Shown here piece after piece: positions 19,201-34,607 of a DNA stretch of 64,000 nucleotides. The DNA is from Portulaca oleracea (lineage: Eukaryota > Streptophyta > Magnoliopsida > Caryophyllales > Portulacaceae), in contig CM055874.1 in NCBI GenBank assembly GCA_029582165.1, positions 30,712,883-30,776,882 on the forward strand. The letters are read 5' to 3'. Position 1 is the stretch's first letter, and the number at the start of each line of letters is the position of its first letter. The notes under the pieces are model-generated. The model ran no database searches and was not told the DNA's origin. It was given only the letters and a program-made list of their open reading frames with translations. The translations under genes were made by a program, and so were the position numbers.

Positions 19201-22200
19201 GTTGTAATGATTAAGACGTTCGATGTAATTTAAGACTCGGTGACGATCCGCGAACCTTGAGTATCGAACGGAGTCCTTAGTTCCAAGCCCCCAACTGAGA
19301 CACACCCGACCCATGTTGGGAAACCCGAGTCATCTCAAAGGAATACCTATGGGAGTCGAAGATGAATCTCGAAAGTTGGAAGTCGGCCTCGGACCCTCGA
19401 TGAGCTAAGGTCGTGTTCACTTGGTATCCATGAACAGTAACAATATATATATGAGTACTTCGCGCTTGAGTCCGTGAACCATTAACATGATGACGCCTTC
19501 CTGCCATGCTAATCCATTTCGGGAAACCTGAGCTTTCTCAAGGGTCTACCCGTGGGAGTTGGAAACCTATTTAAGGATAGAAGTAGCCCCACAAGGATTA
19601 GGGACATAACAGTAACAAAGTTTTAATGATTAAGACGTTCAATGTAATTTAAGACTCGGTGACGATCCGCGAACCTTGAGTATCGAACGGAGTCCTGAGT
19701 TCCAATCCCCCAACTGAGACACACCCGACCCATGTTGGGAAACCCGAGTCATCTCAAAGGAATTCCTATGGGAGTCCAAGATGAATCTCGAAAGTTGGAA
19801 GTCGGCCTCGGACCCTGGATGAGCTAAGGTCGTGTTCACTTGGTATCCATGAACAGTAACAATAGTTATATGAGCACTTCGCCCTTGAGTCCGTAGGGCC
19901 ATTAACAGGATGACGCCTTCCTGCCATGCCAATCCATTTCGGGAAACCTAAGCTTTCTCGAGGGTGTACCCGTGGGAGTTGGACACCTATTCAAGGATGG
20001 AAGTAGCCCCACAAGGATTAGGGACATAACCGTAACTAATTTGTAATGATTAAGACGTTCGATGTAATTTAAGACTCGGTGACGATCCGTGAACCTTGAG
20101 TATCAAACGGAGTCCTTAGTTCCAAGCCCCCAACTGAGACACACCCGACCCATGTTGGGAAACCCGAATCATCTCAAAGGAATACCTATGGGAGTCGAAG
20201 ATGAATCTCGAAAGTTGGAAGTCGGCCTCGGACCCTCGGTGAGCTAAGGTCGTGTTCACTTGGTATCCATGAACAGTAACAATATATATATGAGTACTTC
20301 GCGCTTGAGTCCGTGAACCATTAACATGATGACGCCTTCCTGCCATGCTAATCCATTTCGGGAAACCTGAGCTTTCTCAAGGGTCTACCCGTGGGAGTTG
20401 GAAACCTATTTAAGGATAGAAGTAGCCCCACAAGGATTAGGGACATAACCGTAACAAAGTTTTAATGATTAAGACGTTCGATGTAATTTAAGACTCGGTG
20501 ACGATCCGCGAACCTTGAGTATCGAACGGAGTCCTGAGTTCCAAGCCCCCAACTGAGACACACCCGACCCATGTTGGGAAACCCGAGTCATCTCTAAGGA
20601 ATACCTATGGGAGTCGAAGATGAATCTCGAAAGTGGATGTCGGCTCGGACTCGATGAGCTAAGGTCGTGTTCACTGGTATCCATGAACAAGAATAATATT
20701 TATATGAGCACTTCGCCTTGAGTCCGTAGGGCCATTAATCAGATGACGCCTTCCCCGCCATGCCAATGCATTTCGAAACTCGAGCTTTCTCGAGGGTGTA
20801 CCCGTGGGAGTTGGACACCTATTCAAGGATGGAAGTAGCCCCACAAGGATTAGGGACATAACCGTAACTAAGTTGTAATGATTAAGACGTTCGATGTAAT
20901 TTAAGACTCGGTGACGATCCGCGAACCTTGAGTATCGAACGGAGTCCTTAGTTCCAAGCCCCCAACTGAGACACACCCGACCCATGTTGGGAAACCCGAG
21001 TCATCTCAAAGGAATACCTATGGGAGTCGAAGATGAATCTCGAAAGTTGGAAGTCGGCCTCGGACCCTCGATGAGCTAAGGTCGTGTTCACTTGGTATCC
21101 ATGAACAGTAACAATATATATATGAGTACTTCGCGCTTGAGTCCGTGAACCATTAACATGATGACGCCTTCCAGCCATGCTAATCCATTTCGGGAAACCT
21201 GAGCTTTCTCAAGGGTCTACCCGTGGGAGTTGGAAACCTATTTAAGGATAGAAGTAGCCCCACAAGGATTAGGGACATAACCGTAACAAAGTTTTAATGA
21301 TTAAGACGTTCGATGTAATTTAAGACTCGGTGACGATCCGCGAACCTTGAGTATCGAACGGAGTCCTGAGTTCCAAGCCCCCAACTGAGACACACCCGAC
21401 CCATGTTGGGAAACCCGAGTCATCTCTAAGGAATACCTATGGGAGTCGAAGATGAATCTCGAAAGTTGGATGTCGGCCTCGGACCCTCGATGAGCTAAGG
21501 TCGTGTTCACTTGGTATCCATGAACAGTAACAATATTTATATGAGCACTTCGCCCTTGAGTCCGTAGGGCCATTAACAGGATGACGCCTTCCTGCCATGC
21601 CAATGCATTTCGGGAAACCTGAGCTTTCTCGAGGGTCTACCCGTGGGAGTTGGACACCTATTCAAGGATGGAAGTAGCCCCACAAGGATTAGGGACATAA
21701 CCGTAACTAAGTTGTAATGATTAAGACGTTCGATGTAATTTAAGACTCGGTGACGATCCGCGAACCTTGAGTATCAAACGGAGTCCTTAGTTCCAAGCCC
21801 CCAACTGAGACACACCCGACCCATGTTGGGAAACCCGAGTCATCTCAAAGGAATACCTTTGGGAGTCGAAGATGAATCTCGAAAGTTGGAAGTCGGCCTC
21901 GGACCCTCGATGAGCTAAGGTCGTGTTCACTTGGTATCCATGAACAGTAACAATATATATATGAGTACTTCGCGCTTGAGTCCGTGAACCATTAACTTGA
22001 TGACGCCTTCCTGCCATGCTAATCCATTTCGGGAAACCTGAGCTTTCTCAAGGGTCTACCCGTGGGAGTTGGAAACCTATTTAAGGATAGAAGTAGCCCC
22101 ACAAGGATTAGGGACATAACCGTAACAAAGTTTTAATGATTAAGACGTTCGATGTAATTTAAGACTCGGTGACGATCCGCGAACTCGAGTATCGAACGAG

Positions 22201-25200
22201 TCCCGAGTTCCAAGCCCTAATCGAGACACACCCGACCCATGTTGGGAAACCCGAGTCATCTCAAAGGAATACCTATGGGAGTCGAAGATGAATCTCGAAA
22301 GTTGGATGTCGGCCTCGGACCCTCGATGAGCTAAGGTCGTGTTCACTTGGTATCCATGAACAGTAACAATATTTATATGAGCACTTCGCCCTTGAGTCCG
22401 TAGGGCCATTAACAAGATGACGCCTTCCTGCCATGCCAATCCATTTCGGGAAACCTGAGCTTTCTCGAGGGTCTACCCGTGGGAGTTGGACACCTATTCA
22501 AGGATGGAAGTAGCCCCACAAGGATTAGGGACATAACCGTAACTAAGTTGTAATGATTAAGACGTTCGATGTAATTTAAGACTCGGTGACAATCCGCGAA
22601 CCTTGAGTATCGAACGGAGTCCTTAGTTCCAAGCCCCAAACTGAGACACACCCAACCCATGTTGGGAAACCCGAGTCATCTCAAAGGAATTCTACGGAGT
22701 CCAAGATGAATCTCGAAAGTTGGAAGTCGGCCTCGACTGGATGAGCTAAGGTCGTGTTCACTTGGTATCCATGAACAGTAACAATAGTTATATGAGCACT
22801 TCGCCCTTGAGTCCGTAGGGCCATTAACAGGATGACGCCTTCCTGCCATGCCAATCCATTTCGGGAAACCTAAGCTTTCGAGGGTGTACCCGTGGGAGTT
22901 GGACACCTATTCAAGGATGGAAGTAGCCCCACAAGGATTAGGGACATAACCGTAACTAAGTTGTAATGATTAAGACGTTCGATGTAATTTAAGACTCCGT
23001 GACGATCCGCGAACCTTGAGTATCGAACGGAGTCCTTAGTTCCAAGCCCCCAACTGAGACACACCCGACCCATGTTGGGAAACCCGAGTCATCTCAAAGG
23101 AATACCTATGGGAGTCGAAGATGAATCTCGAAAGTCGAAGTCGCTGACCCTCGATGAGCTAAGGTCGTGTTCACTTGGTATCCATGAACAGTAACAATAT
23201 ATATATGAGTACTTCGCGCTTGATTCAGTGAACCATTAACAGGATGACGCCTTCCTGCCATGCTAATCCATTTCGGGAAACCTGAGCTTTCTCAAGGGTC
23301 TACCCGTGGGAGTTGGAAACCTATTTAAGGATAGAAGTAGCCCCACAAGGATTAGGGACATAACCGTAACAAAGTTTTAATGATTAAGACGTTCGATGTA
23401 ATTTAAGACTCGGTGACGATCCGCGAACCTTGAGTATCGAACGGAGTCTTGAGTTCCAAGCCCCCAACTGAGACACACCCGACCCATGTTGGGAAACCCG
23501 AGTCATCTCAAAGGAATACCTATGGGAGTCGAAGATGAATCTCGAAAGTTGGATGTCGACCTGACTCGATGAGCTAAGGTCGTGTTCACTGTATCCATGA
23601 ACAGAATAATATTTATATGAGCACTTCGCCCGAGTCCGTAGGCCATTAACAAGATGACTCTTCCCGCCATGCCAATCCATTTCGGGAAACCCGAGCTTTC
23701 TCGAGGGTCTACCCGCGGAGTTGGACACCTATTCAAGGATGGAAGTAGCCCCACAAGGATTAGGGACATAACCGTAACTAAGTTGTAATGATTAAGACGT
23801 TCGATATAATTTAAGACTCGGTGACGATCCGCGAACCTTGAGTATCGAACGGAGTCCTGAGTTCCAAGCCCCAAACTGAGACACACCCAACCCATGTTGG
23901 GAAACCCGAGTCATCTCAAAGGAATACCTTTGGGAGTCGAAGATGAATCTCGAAAGTTGGAAGTCGGCCTTGGACCCTCGATGAGCTAAGGTCGTGTTCA
24001 CTTGGTATTCATGAACAGTAACAATATTTATATGAGCACTTCGACCTTGAGTCCGTAGGGCCATTAACAGGATGACGCCTTCATGCCATGCCAATCCATT
24101 TCGGGAAACCTGAGCTTTTTCGAGGGTCTACCCGTGGGAGTTGGAAACCTATTTAAGGATAGAAGTAGCCCCACAAGGATTAGGGACATAACCGTAACTA
24201 AGTTTTAATGATCAAAACGTTCGATGTAATTTAAGACTCGGTGACGATCCGCGAACCTTGAGTATCGAACGGAGTCCTGAGTTCCAAGCCCCCAACTGAG
24301 ACACACCCGACCCATGTTGGGAAACCCGAGTCATCTCAAAGGAATACCTATGGGAGTCGAAGATGAATCTCGAAAGTTGGATGTCGGCCTGACTCGATGA
24401 GCTAAGGTCGTGTTCACTTGGTATCCATGAACAAGAATAATATTTATATGAGCACTTCCTCGAGTCCGTAGGGCCATTAAGGATGACGCCTTCCCGCCAT
24501 GCCAATCCATTTCGGAAACCCGAGCTTTCGAGGGTCTACCCGTGGGAGTTGGACACCTATTCAAGGATGGAAGTAGCCCCACAAGGATTAGGGACATAAC
24601 CGTAACTAAGTTGTAATGATTAAGACGCTCGATGTAATTTAAGACTCGTGACGATCCGCGAACTTGAGTATCGAACGAGTCCCGAGTTCCAAGCCCCAAT
24701 CGAGACACACCCAACCCATGTTGGGAAACCCGAGTCAACTCAAAGGAATACCTGGGAGTCGAAGATGAATCGATCTCGAAGTCGGCCTTGGACCCTCGAT
24801 GAGCTAAGGTCGTGTTCACTTGGTATTCATGAACAGTAACAATATTTATATGAGCACTTCGACCTTGAGTCCGTAGGGCCATTAACAGGATGACGCCTTC
24901 TTGCCATGCCAATCCATTTCGGAAAACCTGAGCTTTTTCGAGGGTGTACCCATGGGAATAGGAAACCTATTCAAGGATGGAAGTAGCCCAACAAGTATTA
25001 TGGACATAACCGTAACTAAGTTTTAATGATTAAAACGTTCGATGTAATTTAAGACTCGGTGACGATCCGCGAACCTTGAGTATCGAACGGAGTCATGAGT
25101 TCCATGCCCCCAACTGAGACACACCCGACCCATGTTGGGAAACCCGAGTCATCTCAAAGGAATACCTATGGGAGTCGAAGATAAATCTCGAAAGTTGGAA

Positions 25201-28200
25201 GTCGGCCTCGGACCCTCGATGAGCCAAGGTCGTGTTCACTTGGTACCCATGAACAGTAACAATATTTATATGAGCACTTCGCCCTTGAGTTCGTAGGGCC
25301 ATTAACAGGATGACGCCTTCCTGCCATGCCAATCCATTTCGGGAAACCTGAGCTTTCTCGAGGGTCTACCCGTGGGAGTTGGACACCTATTCAAGGATGG
25401 AAGTAGCCCCACAAGGATTAGGGACATAACCGTAACTAAGTTGTAATGATTAAGACGTTCGATGTAATTTAAGACTCGGTGACGATCCGCGAACCTTGAG
25501 TATCGAACGGAGTCCTGAGTTCCCAGCCCCAAACTGAGACACACCCAACCCATGTTGGGAAACCCGAGTCAACTCAAAGGAATACCTTTGGGAGTCGAAG
25601 ATGAATCTCGAAAGTTGGAAGTCGGCCTCGGACCCTGGATGAGCTAAGGTCGTGTTCACTTGGTATCCATGAACAGTAACAATAGTTATATGAGCACTTC
25701 GCCCTTGAGTCCGTAGGGCCATTAACAGGATGACGCCTTCCTGCCATGCCAATCCATTTCGGGAAACCTAAGCATTCTCGAGGGTGTACCCGTGGGAGTT
25801 GGACACCTTTTCAAGGATGGAAGTAGCCCAACAAGGATTAGGGACATAACCGTAACTAAGTTGTAATTATTAAGACGTTCGATGTAATTTAAGACTCGGT
25901 GATGATCCGCGAACCTTGAGTATCGAACGGAGACCTTAGTTCCAAGCCCCCAACTGAGACACACCCAACCCATGTTGGGAAACCCGAGTCATCTCAAAGG
26001 AATACCTTTGGGAGTCGAAGATGAATCTCGAAAGTTGGAAGTCGGCCTCGGACCCTCGATGAGCTAAGGTCGTGTTCACTTGGTATCCATGAACAGTAAC
26101 GATATATATATGAGTACTTCGCGCTTGAGTCCGTGAACCATTAACATGATGACGCCTTCCTGCCATGCTAATCCATTTCGGGAAACCTGAGCTTTCTCAA
26201 GGGTCTACCCGTGGGAGTTGGAAACCTATTTAAGGATAGAAGTAGCCCCACAAGGATTAGGGACTTAACCGTAACAAAGTTTTAATGATTAAGACGTTCG
26301 ATGTAATTTAAGACTCGGTGACGATCCGCGAACCTTGAGTATCGAACGGAGTCCTGAGTTCCAAGCCCCCAACTGAGACACACCCGACCCATGTTGGGAA
26401 ACCCGAGTCATCTCAAAGGAATACCTATGGGAGTCGAAGATGAATCTCGAAAGTTGGATGTCGGCCTCGGACCCTCGATGAGCTAAGGTCGTGTTCACTT
26501 GGTATCCATGAACAGTAACAATATTTATATGAGCACTTTGCCCTTGAGTCCGTAGGGCCATTAACAGGATGACGCCTTCCTGCCATGCCAATCCATTTCG
26601 GGAAACCTGAGCTTTCTCGAGGGTCTACCCATGGGAGTTGGACACCTATTCAAGGATGGAAGTAGCCCCACAAGGATTAGGGACATAACCGTAACTAAGT
26701 TGTAATGATTAAGACGTTCGATGTAATTTAAGACTCGGTGACGATCCGCGAACCTTGAGTATCGAACGGAGTCCTGAGTTCCAAGCCCCCAACTGAGACA
26801 CACCCCACCCATATTGGGAAACCCGAGTAATCTCAAAGGAATTCCTATGGGAGTCCAAGATGAATCTCGAAAGTTGGAAGTCGGCCTCGGACCCTGGATG
26901 AGCTAAGGTCGTGTTCACTTGGTATCCATGAACAGTAACAATAGTTATATGAGCACTTCGCCCTTGAGTCCGTAGGGCCATTAATGTGATGACGCCTTCC
27001 TGCCATGCCAATCCATTTCGGGAAACCTAAGCTTTCTCGAGGGTGTACCCGTGGGAGTTGGACACCTATTCAAGGATGGAAGTAGCCCCACAAGGATTAG
27101 GGACATAACCGTAACTAAGTTGTAATGATTAAAACGTTCGATGTAATTTAAGACTCCGTGACGATCCGCGAACCTTGAGTATCGAACGGAGTCCTTAGTT
27201 CCAAGCCCCAATCGAGACACACCCATGTTGGGAAACCCGAGTCATCTCAAAGGAATACCATGGAGTCGAAGATGAATCTCGAAAGTTGAAGTCCTCGGAC
27301 CCTCGATGAGCTAAGGTCGTGTTCACTTGGTATCCATGAACAGAATAATATATATGAGTACTTCGCGCTGAGTCCGTGAACCATTAATGTGATGACGCCT
27401 TCCCGCCATGCTAATCCATTTCGAAACCCGAGCTTTCTCAAGGGTCTACCTGGGAGTTGGAAACCTATTTAAGGATAGAAGTAGCCCCACAAGGATTAGG
27501 GACATAACAGAATAAAGTTTTAATGATTAAGACGCTCGATGTAATTAAAGACTCGTGACGATCCGCGAACTCGAGTATCGAACGAGTCCCGAGTTCCAAG
27601 CCCCCAACCGAGACACACCACCCATGTTGGGAAACCCGAGTCATCTCAAAGGAATACCTATGGGAGTCGAAGATGAATCTCGAAAGTTGGATGTCACCTC
27701 GGACTCGATGAGCTAAGGTCGTGTTCACTTGGTATCCATGAACAGAATAATATTTATATGAGCACTTCGCCTCGAGTCCGTAGGGCCATTAAGGATGACG
27801 CCTTCCCGCTACGCCAATCCATTTCGGGAAACTCGAGCTTTCGAGGGTCTACCCGGGAGTTGGACACCTATTCAAGGATGGAAGTAGCCCCACAAGGATT
27901 AGGGACATAACCGTAACTAAGTTGTAATGATTAAGACGTTCGATGTAATTTAAGACTCGGTGACGATCCGCGAACCTTGAGTATCGAACGGAGTCCTGAG
28001 TTCCAAGCCCCCAACTGAGACACACCCAACCCATGTTGGGAAACCCGAGTCAACTCAAAGGAATACCTTTGGGAGTCGAAGATGAATCTCGAAAGTTGGA
28101 AGTCGGCCTTGGACCCTCGATGAGCTAAGGTCGTGTTCACTTGGTATTCATGAACAGTAACAATATTTATATGAGCACTTCGACCTTGAGTCCGTAGGGC

Positions 28201-30421
28201 CAAGTGAACAGGATGACGCCTTCTTGCCATGCCAATCCATTTCGGGAAACCTGAGCTTTTTCGAGGGTGTACCCATGGGAATAGGAAACCTATTCAAGGA
28301 TGGAAGTAGCCCAACAAGTATTAGGGACATAACCGTAACTAAGTTTTAATGATTAAAACGTTCGATGTAATTTAAGACTCGGTGACGATCCGCGAACCTT
28401 GAGTATCGAACGGAGTCATGAGTTCCATGCCCCCAACTGAGACACACCCGACCCATGTTGGGAAACCCGAGTCATCTCAAAGGAATACCTATGGGAGTCG
28501 AAGATAAATCTCGAAAGTTGGAAGTCGGCCTCGGACCCTCGATGAGCCAAGGTCGTGTTCACTTGGTACCCATGAACAGTAACAATATTTATATGAGCAC
28601 TTCGACCTTGAGTCCGTAGGGCCATTAACAGGATGACGCCTTCTTGCCATGCCAATCCATTTCGGGAAACCTGAGCTTTTTCGAGGGTGTTCCCGTGGGA
28701 ATAGGAACCTTTTCAAGGATGGAAGTAGCCCAACAAGTATTAGGGACATAACCGTAACTAAGTTTTAATGATTAAAACGTTCGATGTAATTTAAGACTCG
28801 GTGACGATCCGCGAACCTTGAGTATCGAACGGAGTCATGAGTTCCATGCCCCAATCGAGACACACCACCCATGCTGGGAAACCCAGTCATCTCAAAGGAA
28901 TACCTATGGAGTCGAAGATAAATCTCGAAAGTTGGATGTCGGCCTCGGACCTCGATGAGCCAAGGTCGTGTTCACTGGTATCCATGAACAAAGAATAATA
29001 TTTATATGAGCACTTTGCCTCGAGTCCGTAAGGCCATAATAGGATGACGCTTCCGCCATGTCAATCCATTTCGAAACCTAAGCTTTCGAGGTGTACCCGT
29101 TGAAGTTGGACACCCATTCAAGGATGGAAGTAGCCCACAAGGATTAGGGACATAACCGTAACTAAGTTGTAATGATTAAGACGTTCGATGTAATTTAAGA
29201 CTCGGTGACGATCCGCGAACCTTGAGTATCGAACGGAGTCCTTAGTTCCAAGCCCCCAACTGAGACACACCCGACCCATATTGGGAAACCCGAGTCATCT
29301 CAAAGGAATACCTAATGGAGTCGAAGATGAATCTCGAAAGTTGGAAGTCGGCCTCGGACCCTCGATGAGCTAAGGTCGTGTTCACTTGGTATCCATGAAT
29401 AGTAACAATATTTATATGAGCACTTCGCCCTTGAGTCCGTGAACCATTAACATTATGACGCCTTCCTGCCATGCCAATCCATTTCGGGAAACCTGAGCTT
29501 TCTCGAGGGTGTACCCGTGGGAGTTGGACACCTATTCAAGGATGGAAGTAGCCCCACAAGGATTAGGGACATAACCGTAACTAAGTTGTAATGATTAAGA
29601 CGTTCGATGTAATTTAAGACTCGGTGACGATCCGCGAACCTTGAGTATCGAACGGAGTCCTTAGTTCCAAGCCCCCAACTGAGACACACCCGACCCATGT
29701 TGGGAAACCCGAGTCATCTCAAAGGAATACATGGAGTCGAAGATGAATCTCAAAGTTGGAAGTCGGCCTCGGACTCGATGAGCTAAGGTCGTGTTCACTT
29801 GGTATCCATGAACAGTAACAATATATATATGAGTACTTCGCGCTTGAGTCCGTGAACCATTAACATGATGACGCCTTCCTGCCATGCTAATCCATTTCGG
29901 GAAACCTGAGCTTTCTCAAGGGTCTACCCGTGGGAGTTGGAAACCTATTTAAGGATAGAAGTAGCCCCACAAGGATTAGGGACATAACCGTAACAAAGTT
30001 TTAATGATTAAGACGTTCGATGTAATTTAAGACTCGGTGACGATCCGCGAACCTTGAGTATCGAACGGAGTCCTGAGTTCCAAGCCCCAATCGAGACACA
30101 CGACCCATGGGGAAACCCGAGTCATCTCAAAGGAATACCTATGGAGTCGAAGATGAATCTCAAAGTTGGATGTCGCCTCGGACCGATGAGCTAAGTTCGT
30201 GTTCACTGTATCCATGAACAAGAATAATATTTATATGAGCACTTCTCGAGTCCGTAGGGCCATTAACAAGATGACGCCTTCCTGCCATGCCAATCCATTT
30301 CGGGAAACCTGAGCTTTCTCGAGGGTCTACCCGTGGGAGTTGGACACCTATTCAAGGATGGAAGTAGCCCCACAAGGATTAGGGACATAACCGTAACTAA
30401 GTCAGAATGATTAAGACGTTC

Positions 30422-32513
30422 GATGTAATTTAAGACTCGGTGACAATCCGCGAACCTTGAGTATCGAACGGAGTCCTTAGTTCCAAGCCCCAAACTGAGA
30501 CACACCCAACCCATGTTGGGAAACCCGAGTCATCTCAAAGGAATACCTTTGGGAGTCGAAGATGAATCTCGAAAGTTGGAAGTCGGCCTTGGACCCTCGA
30601 TGAGCTAAGGTCGTGTTCACTGGTATTCATGAACAAGAATAATATTTATATGAGCACTTCGACTTGAGTCCGTAGGGCCATTAACAGGATGACGCCTTCT
30701 TGCCATGCCAATCCATTTCGGGAAACCTGAGCTTTTTCGAGGGTGTACCCATGGGAATAGGAAACCTATTCAAGGATGGAAGTAGCCCAACAAGGATTAG
30801 GGACATAACCGTAACTAAGTTTTAATGATTAAAATGTTCGATCTAATTTAATACTCGGTGACGATCCGCGAACCTTGAGTATCGAACGGAGTCATGAGTT
30901 CCATGCCCCAATCGAGACACACCCGACCCATGTTGGGAAACCCGAGTCATCTCAAAGGAATACCTATGGGAGTCGAAGATAATTCTCGAAAGTTGGAAAT
31001 CGGCCTCGGACCCTCGATGAGCAAAGGTCGTGTTCACTTGGTATCCATGAACAGTAACAATATTTATATGAGCACTTTGCCCTTGAGTCCGTAAGGCCAA
31101 TAATAGGATGACGCCTTCCTGCCATGCCAATCCATTTCGGGAAACCTTAGCTTTCTCGAGGGTGTACCCGTTGGAGTTGGACACCCATTCAAGGATGGAA
31201 GTAGCCCCACAAGGATTAGGGACATAACCGTAACTAAGTTGTAATGATTAAGACGTTCGATGTAATTTAAGACTCGGTGACGATCCGCGAACCTTGAGTA
31301 TCGAACGGAGTCCTGAGTTCCAAGCCCCAAACTGAGACACACCCCACCCATATTGGGAAACCCGAGTCATCTCAAAGGAATTCCTATGGGAGTCCAAGAT
31401 GAATCTCGAAAGTTGGAAGTCGGCCTCGGACCCTCGATGAGCTAAGGTCGTGTTCACTTGGTATCCATGAACAGTAACAATAGTTATATGAGCACTTCGC
31501 CCTTGAGTCCGTAGGGCCATTAACAGGATGACGCCTTCCTGCCATGCCAATCCATTTCGGGAAACCTAAGCTTTCTCGAGGGTGTACCCGTGGGAGTTGG
31601 AAACCTATTCAAGGATGGAAGTAACCCCACAAGGATTAGGGACATAACCGTAACTAAGTTGTAATGATTAAGACGTTCGATGTAATTTAAGACTCGGTGA
31701 CGATCCGCGAACCTTGAGTATCGAACGGAGTCCTTAGTTCCAAGCCCCAATCGAGACACACCCGACCCATGTTGGGAAACCCGAGTCATCTCAAAGGAAT
31801 ACCTAATGGAGTCGAAGATGAATCTCGAAAGTTGGAAGTCGGCCTCGGACCCTCGATGAGCTAAGGTCGTGTTCACTTGGTATCCATGAATAGTAACAAT
31901 ATTTATATGAGCACTTCACCCTTGAGTCCGTGAACCATTAACATGATGATGCCTTCCTGCCATGCTAATCCATTTCGGGAAACCTGAGCTTTCTCAAGGG
32001 TGTACCCGTGGGAGTTGGAAACCTATTTAAGGATAGAAGTAGCCCCACAAGGATTAGGGACATAACCGTAACAAAGTTTTAATGATTAAGACGTTCGATG
32101 TAATTTAAGACTCGGTGACGATCCGCGAACCTTGAGTATCGAACGGAGTCCTGAGTTCCAAGCCCCCAACTGAGACACACCCGACCCATGTTGGGAAACC
32201 CGAGTCATCTCAAAGGAATACCTATGGGAGTCGAAGATGAATCTCGAAAGTTGGATGTCGGCCTCGGACCCTCGATGAGCTAAGTTCGTGTTCACTTGGT
32301 ATCCATGAACAGTAACAATATTTATATGAGCACTTCGCCCTTGAGTCCGTAGGGCCATTAACAAGATGACGCCTTCCTGCCATGCCAATCCATTTCGGGA
32401 AACTCGAGCTTCGAGGGTCTACCCGTGGGAGTTGGACACCTATTCAAGGATGGAAGTAGCCCCACAAGGATTAGGGACATAACCGTAACTAAGTTGTAAT
32501 GATTAAGACGTTC
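30422..32513. repeat. Higher-order repeat A-B-C-D-E, first copy
   Basis: Five monomers: A 30422-30839 (CACCCAACCC, TATTCATGAAC, GCTTTTTCGAGG); B 30840-31258 (CATGAGTTCCATGCC, GATAATTCTCG, AAGGCCAATAATAGG); C 31259-31678 (CCCACCCATATTGGG, GAATTCCTATGGGAGTCC, AATAGTTATATG); D 31679-32096 (CCTAATGGAG, GTGAACCATTAACATG, CTATTTAAGGATAG, AACAAAG); E 32097-32513 (TTGGATGTCGG). Total 2092 bp. Confidence 0.85.
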
Positions 32514-34607
32514 GATGTAATTTAAGACTCGGTGACAATCCGCGAACCTTGAGTATCGAACGGAGTCCTTAGTTCCAAGCCCCAAACTGAGACACACCCA
32601 ACCCATGTTGGGAAACCCGAGTCATCTCAAAGGAATACCTTTGGGAGTCGAAGATGAATCTCGAAAGTTGGAAGTCGGCCTTGGACCCTCGATGAGCTAA
32701 GGTCGTGTTCACTTGGTATTCATGAACAGTAACAATATTTATATGAGCACTTCGACCTTGAGTCCGTAGGGCCATTAACAGGATGACGCCTTCTTGCCAT
32801 GCCAATCCATTTCGGGAAACCTGAGCTTTTTCGAGGGTGTACCCATGGGAATAGGAAACCTATTCAAGGATGGAAGTAGCCCAACAAGGATTAGGGACAT
32901 AACCGTAACTAAGTTTTAATGATTAAAATGTTCGATCTAATTTAATACTCGGTGACGATCCGCGAACCTTGAGTATCGAACGGAGTCATGAGTTCCATGC
33001 CCCCAACTGAGACACACCCGACCCATGTTGGGAAACCCGAGTCATCTCAAAGGAATACCTATGGGAGTCGAAGATAATTCTCGAAAGTTGGAAATCGGCC
33101 TCGGACCCTCGATGAGCAAAGGTCGTGTTCACTTGGTATCCATGAACAGTAACAATATTTATATGAGCACTTTGCCCTTGAGTCCGTAAGGCCAATAATA
33201 GGATGACGCCTTCCTGCCATGCCAATCCATTTCGGGAAACCTTAGCTTTCTCGAGGGTGTACCCGTTGGAGTTGGACACCCATTCAAGGATGGAAGTAGC
33301 CCCACAAGGATTAGGGACATAACCGTAACTAAGTTGTAATGATTAAGACGTTCGATGTAATTTAAGACTCGGTGACGATCCGCGAACTCGAGTATCGAAT
33401 GAGTCCCGAGTTCCAAGCCCCAAATCGAGACACACCCCACCCATATCGGGAAACCCGAGTCATCTCAAAGGAATTCCTGGGAGTCCAAGATGAATCTCGA
33501 AAGTCGAAGTCGGCCTCGGACCCTCGATGAGCTAAGGTCGTGTTCACTTGGTATCCATGAACAGTAACAATAGTTATATGAGCACTTCGCCCTTGAGTCC
33601 GTAGGGCCATTAACAGGATGACGCCTTCCTGCCATGCCAATCCATTTCGGGAAACCTAAGCTTTCTCGAGGGTGTACCCGTGGGAGTTGGAAACCTATTC
33701 AAGGATGGAAGTAACCCCACAAGGATTAGGGACATAACCGTAACTAAGTTGTAATGATTAAGACGTTCGATGTAATTTAAGACTCGGTGACGATCCGCGA
33801 ACCTTGAGTATCGAACGGAGTCCTTAGTTCCAAGCCCCCAACTGAGACACACCCGACCCATGTTGGGAAACCCGAGTCATCTCAAAGGAATACCTAATGG
33901 AGTCGAAGATGAATCTCGAAAGTTGGAAGTCGGCCTCGGACCCTCGATGAGCTAAGGTCGTGTTCACTTGGTATCCATGAATAGTAACAATATTTATATG
34001 AGCACTTCGCCCTTGAGTCCGTGAACCATTAACATGATGATGCCTTCCTGCCATGCTAATCCATTTCGGGAAACCTGAGCTTTCTCAAGGGTGTACCCGT
34101 GGGAGTTGGAAACCTATTTAAGGATAGAAGTAGCCCCACAAGGATTAGGGACATAACCGTAACAAAGTTTTAATGATTAACACGTTCGATGTAATTTAAG
34201 ACTCGGTGACGATCCGCGAACCTTGAGTATCGAACGGAGTCCTTAGTTCCAAGCCCCCAACTGAGACACACCCGACCCATGTTGGGAAACCCGAGTCATC
34301 TCAAAGGAATACCTATGGGAGTCGAAGATGAATCTCGAAAGTTGGATGTCGGCCTCGGACCCTCGATGAGCTAAGGTCGTGTTCACTTGGTATCCATGAA
34401 CAGTAACAATATTTATATGAGCACTTCGCCCTTGAGTCCGTAGGGCCATTAACAGGATGACGCCTTCCTGCCATGCCAATCCATTTCGGGAAACCTTAGC
34501 TTTCTCGAGGGTGTACCCGTTGGAGTTGGACACCCATTCAAGGATGGAAGTAGCCCCACAAGGATTAGGGACATAACCGTAACTAAGTTGTAATGATTAA
34601 GACGTTC
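32514..34607. repeat. Higher-order repeat A-B-C-D-E, second copy
   Basis: Same five types in the same order: A 32514-32933, B 32934-33353, C 33354-33768, D 33769-34187, E 34188-34607, total 2094 bp. It shares private changes with the first copy, notably ATGTTCGATCTAATTTAATAC at the A/B border, GATAATTCTCG and GAGCAAAGG in B, and GTAACCCCACAAGG in C. This marks a recent duplication of the whole block. Confidence 0.85.
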
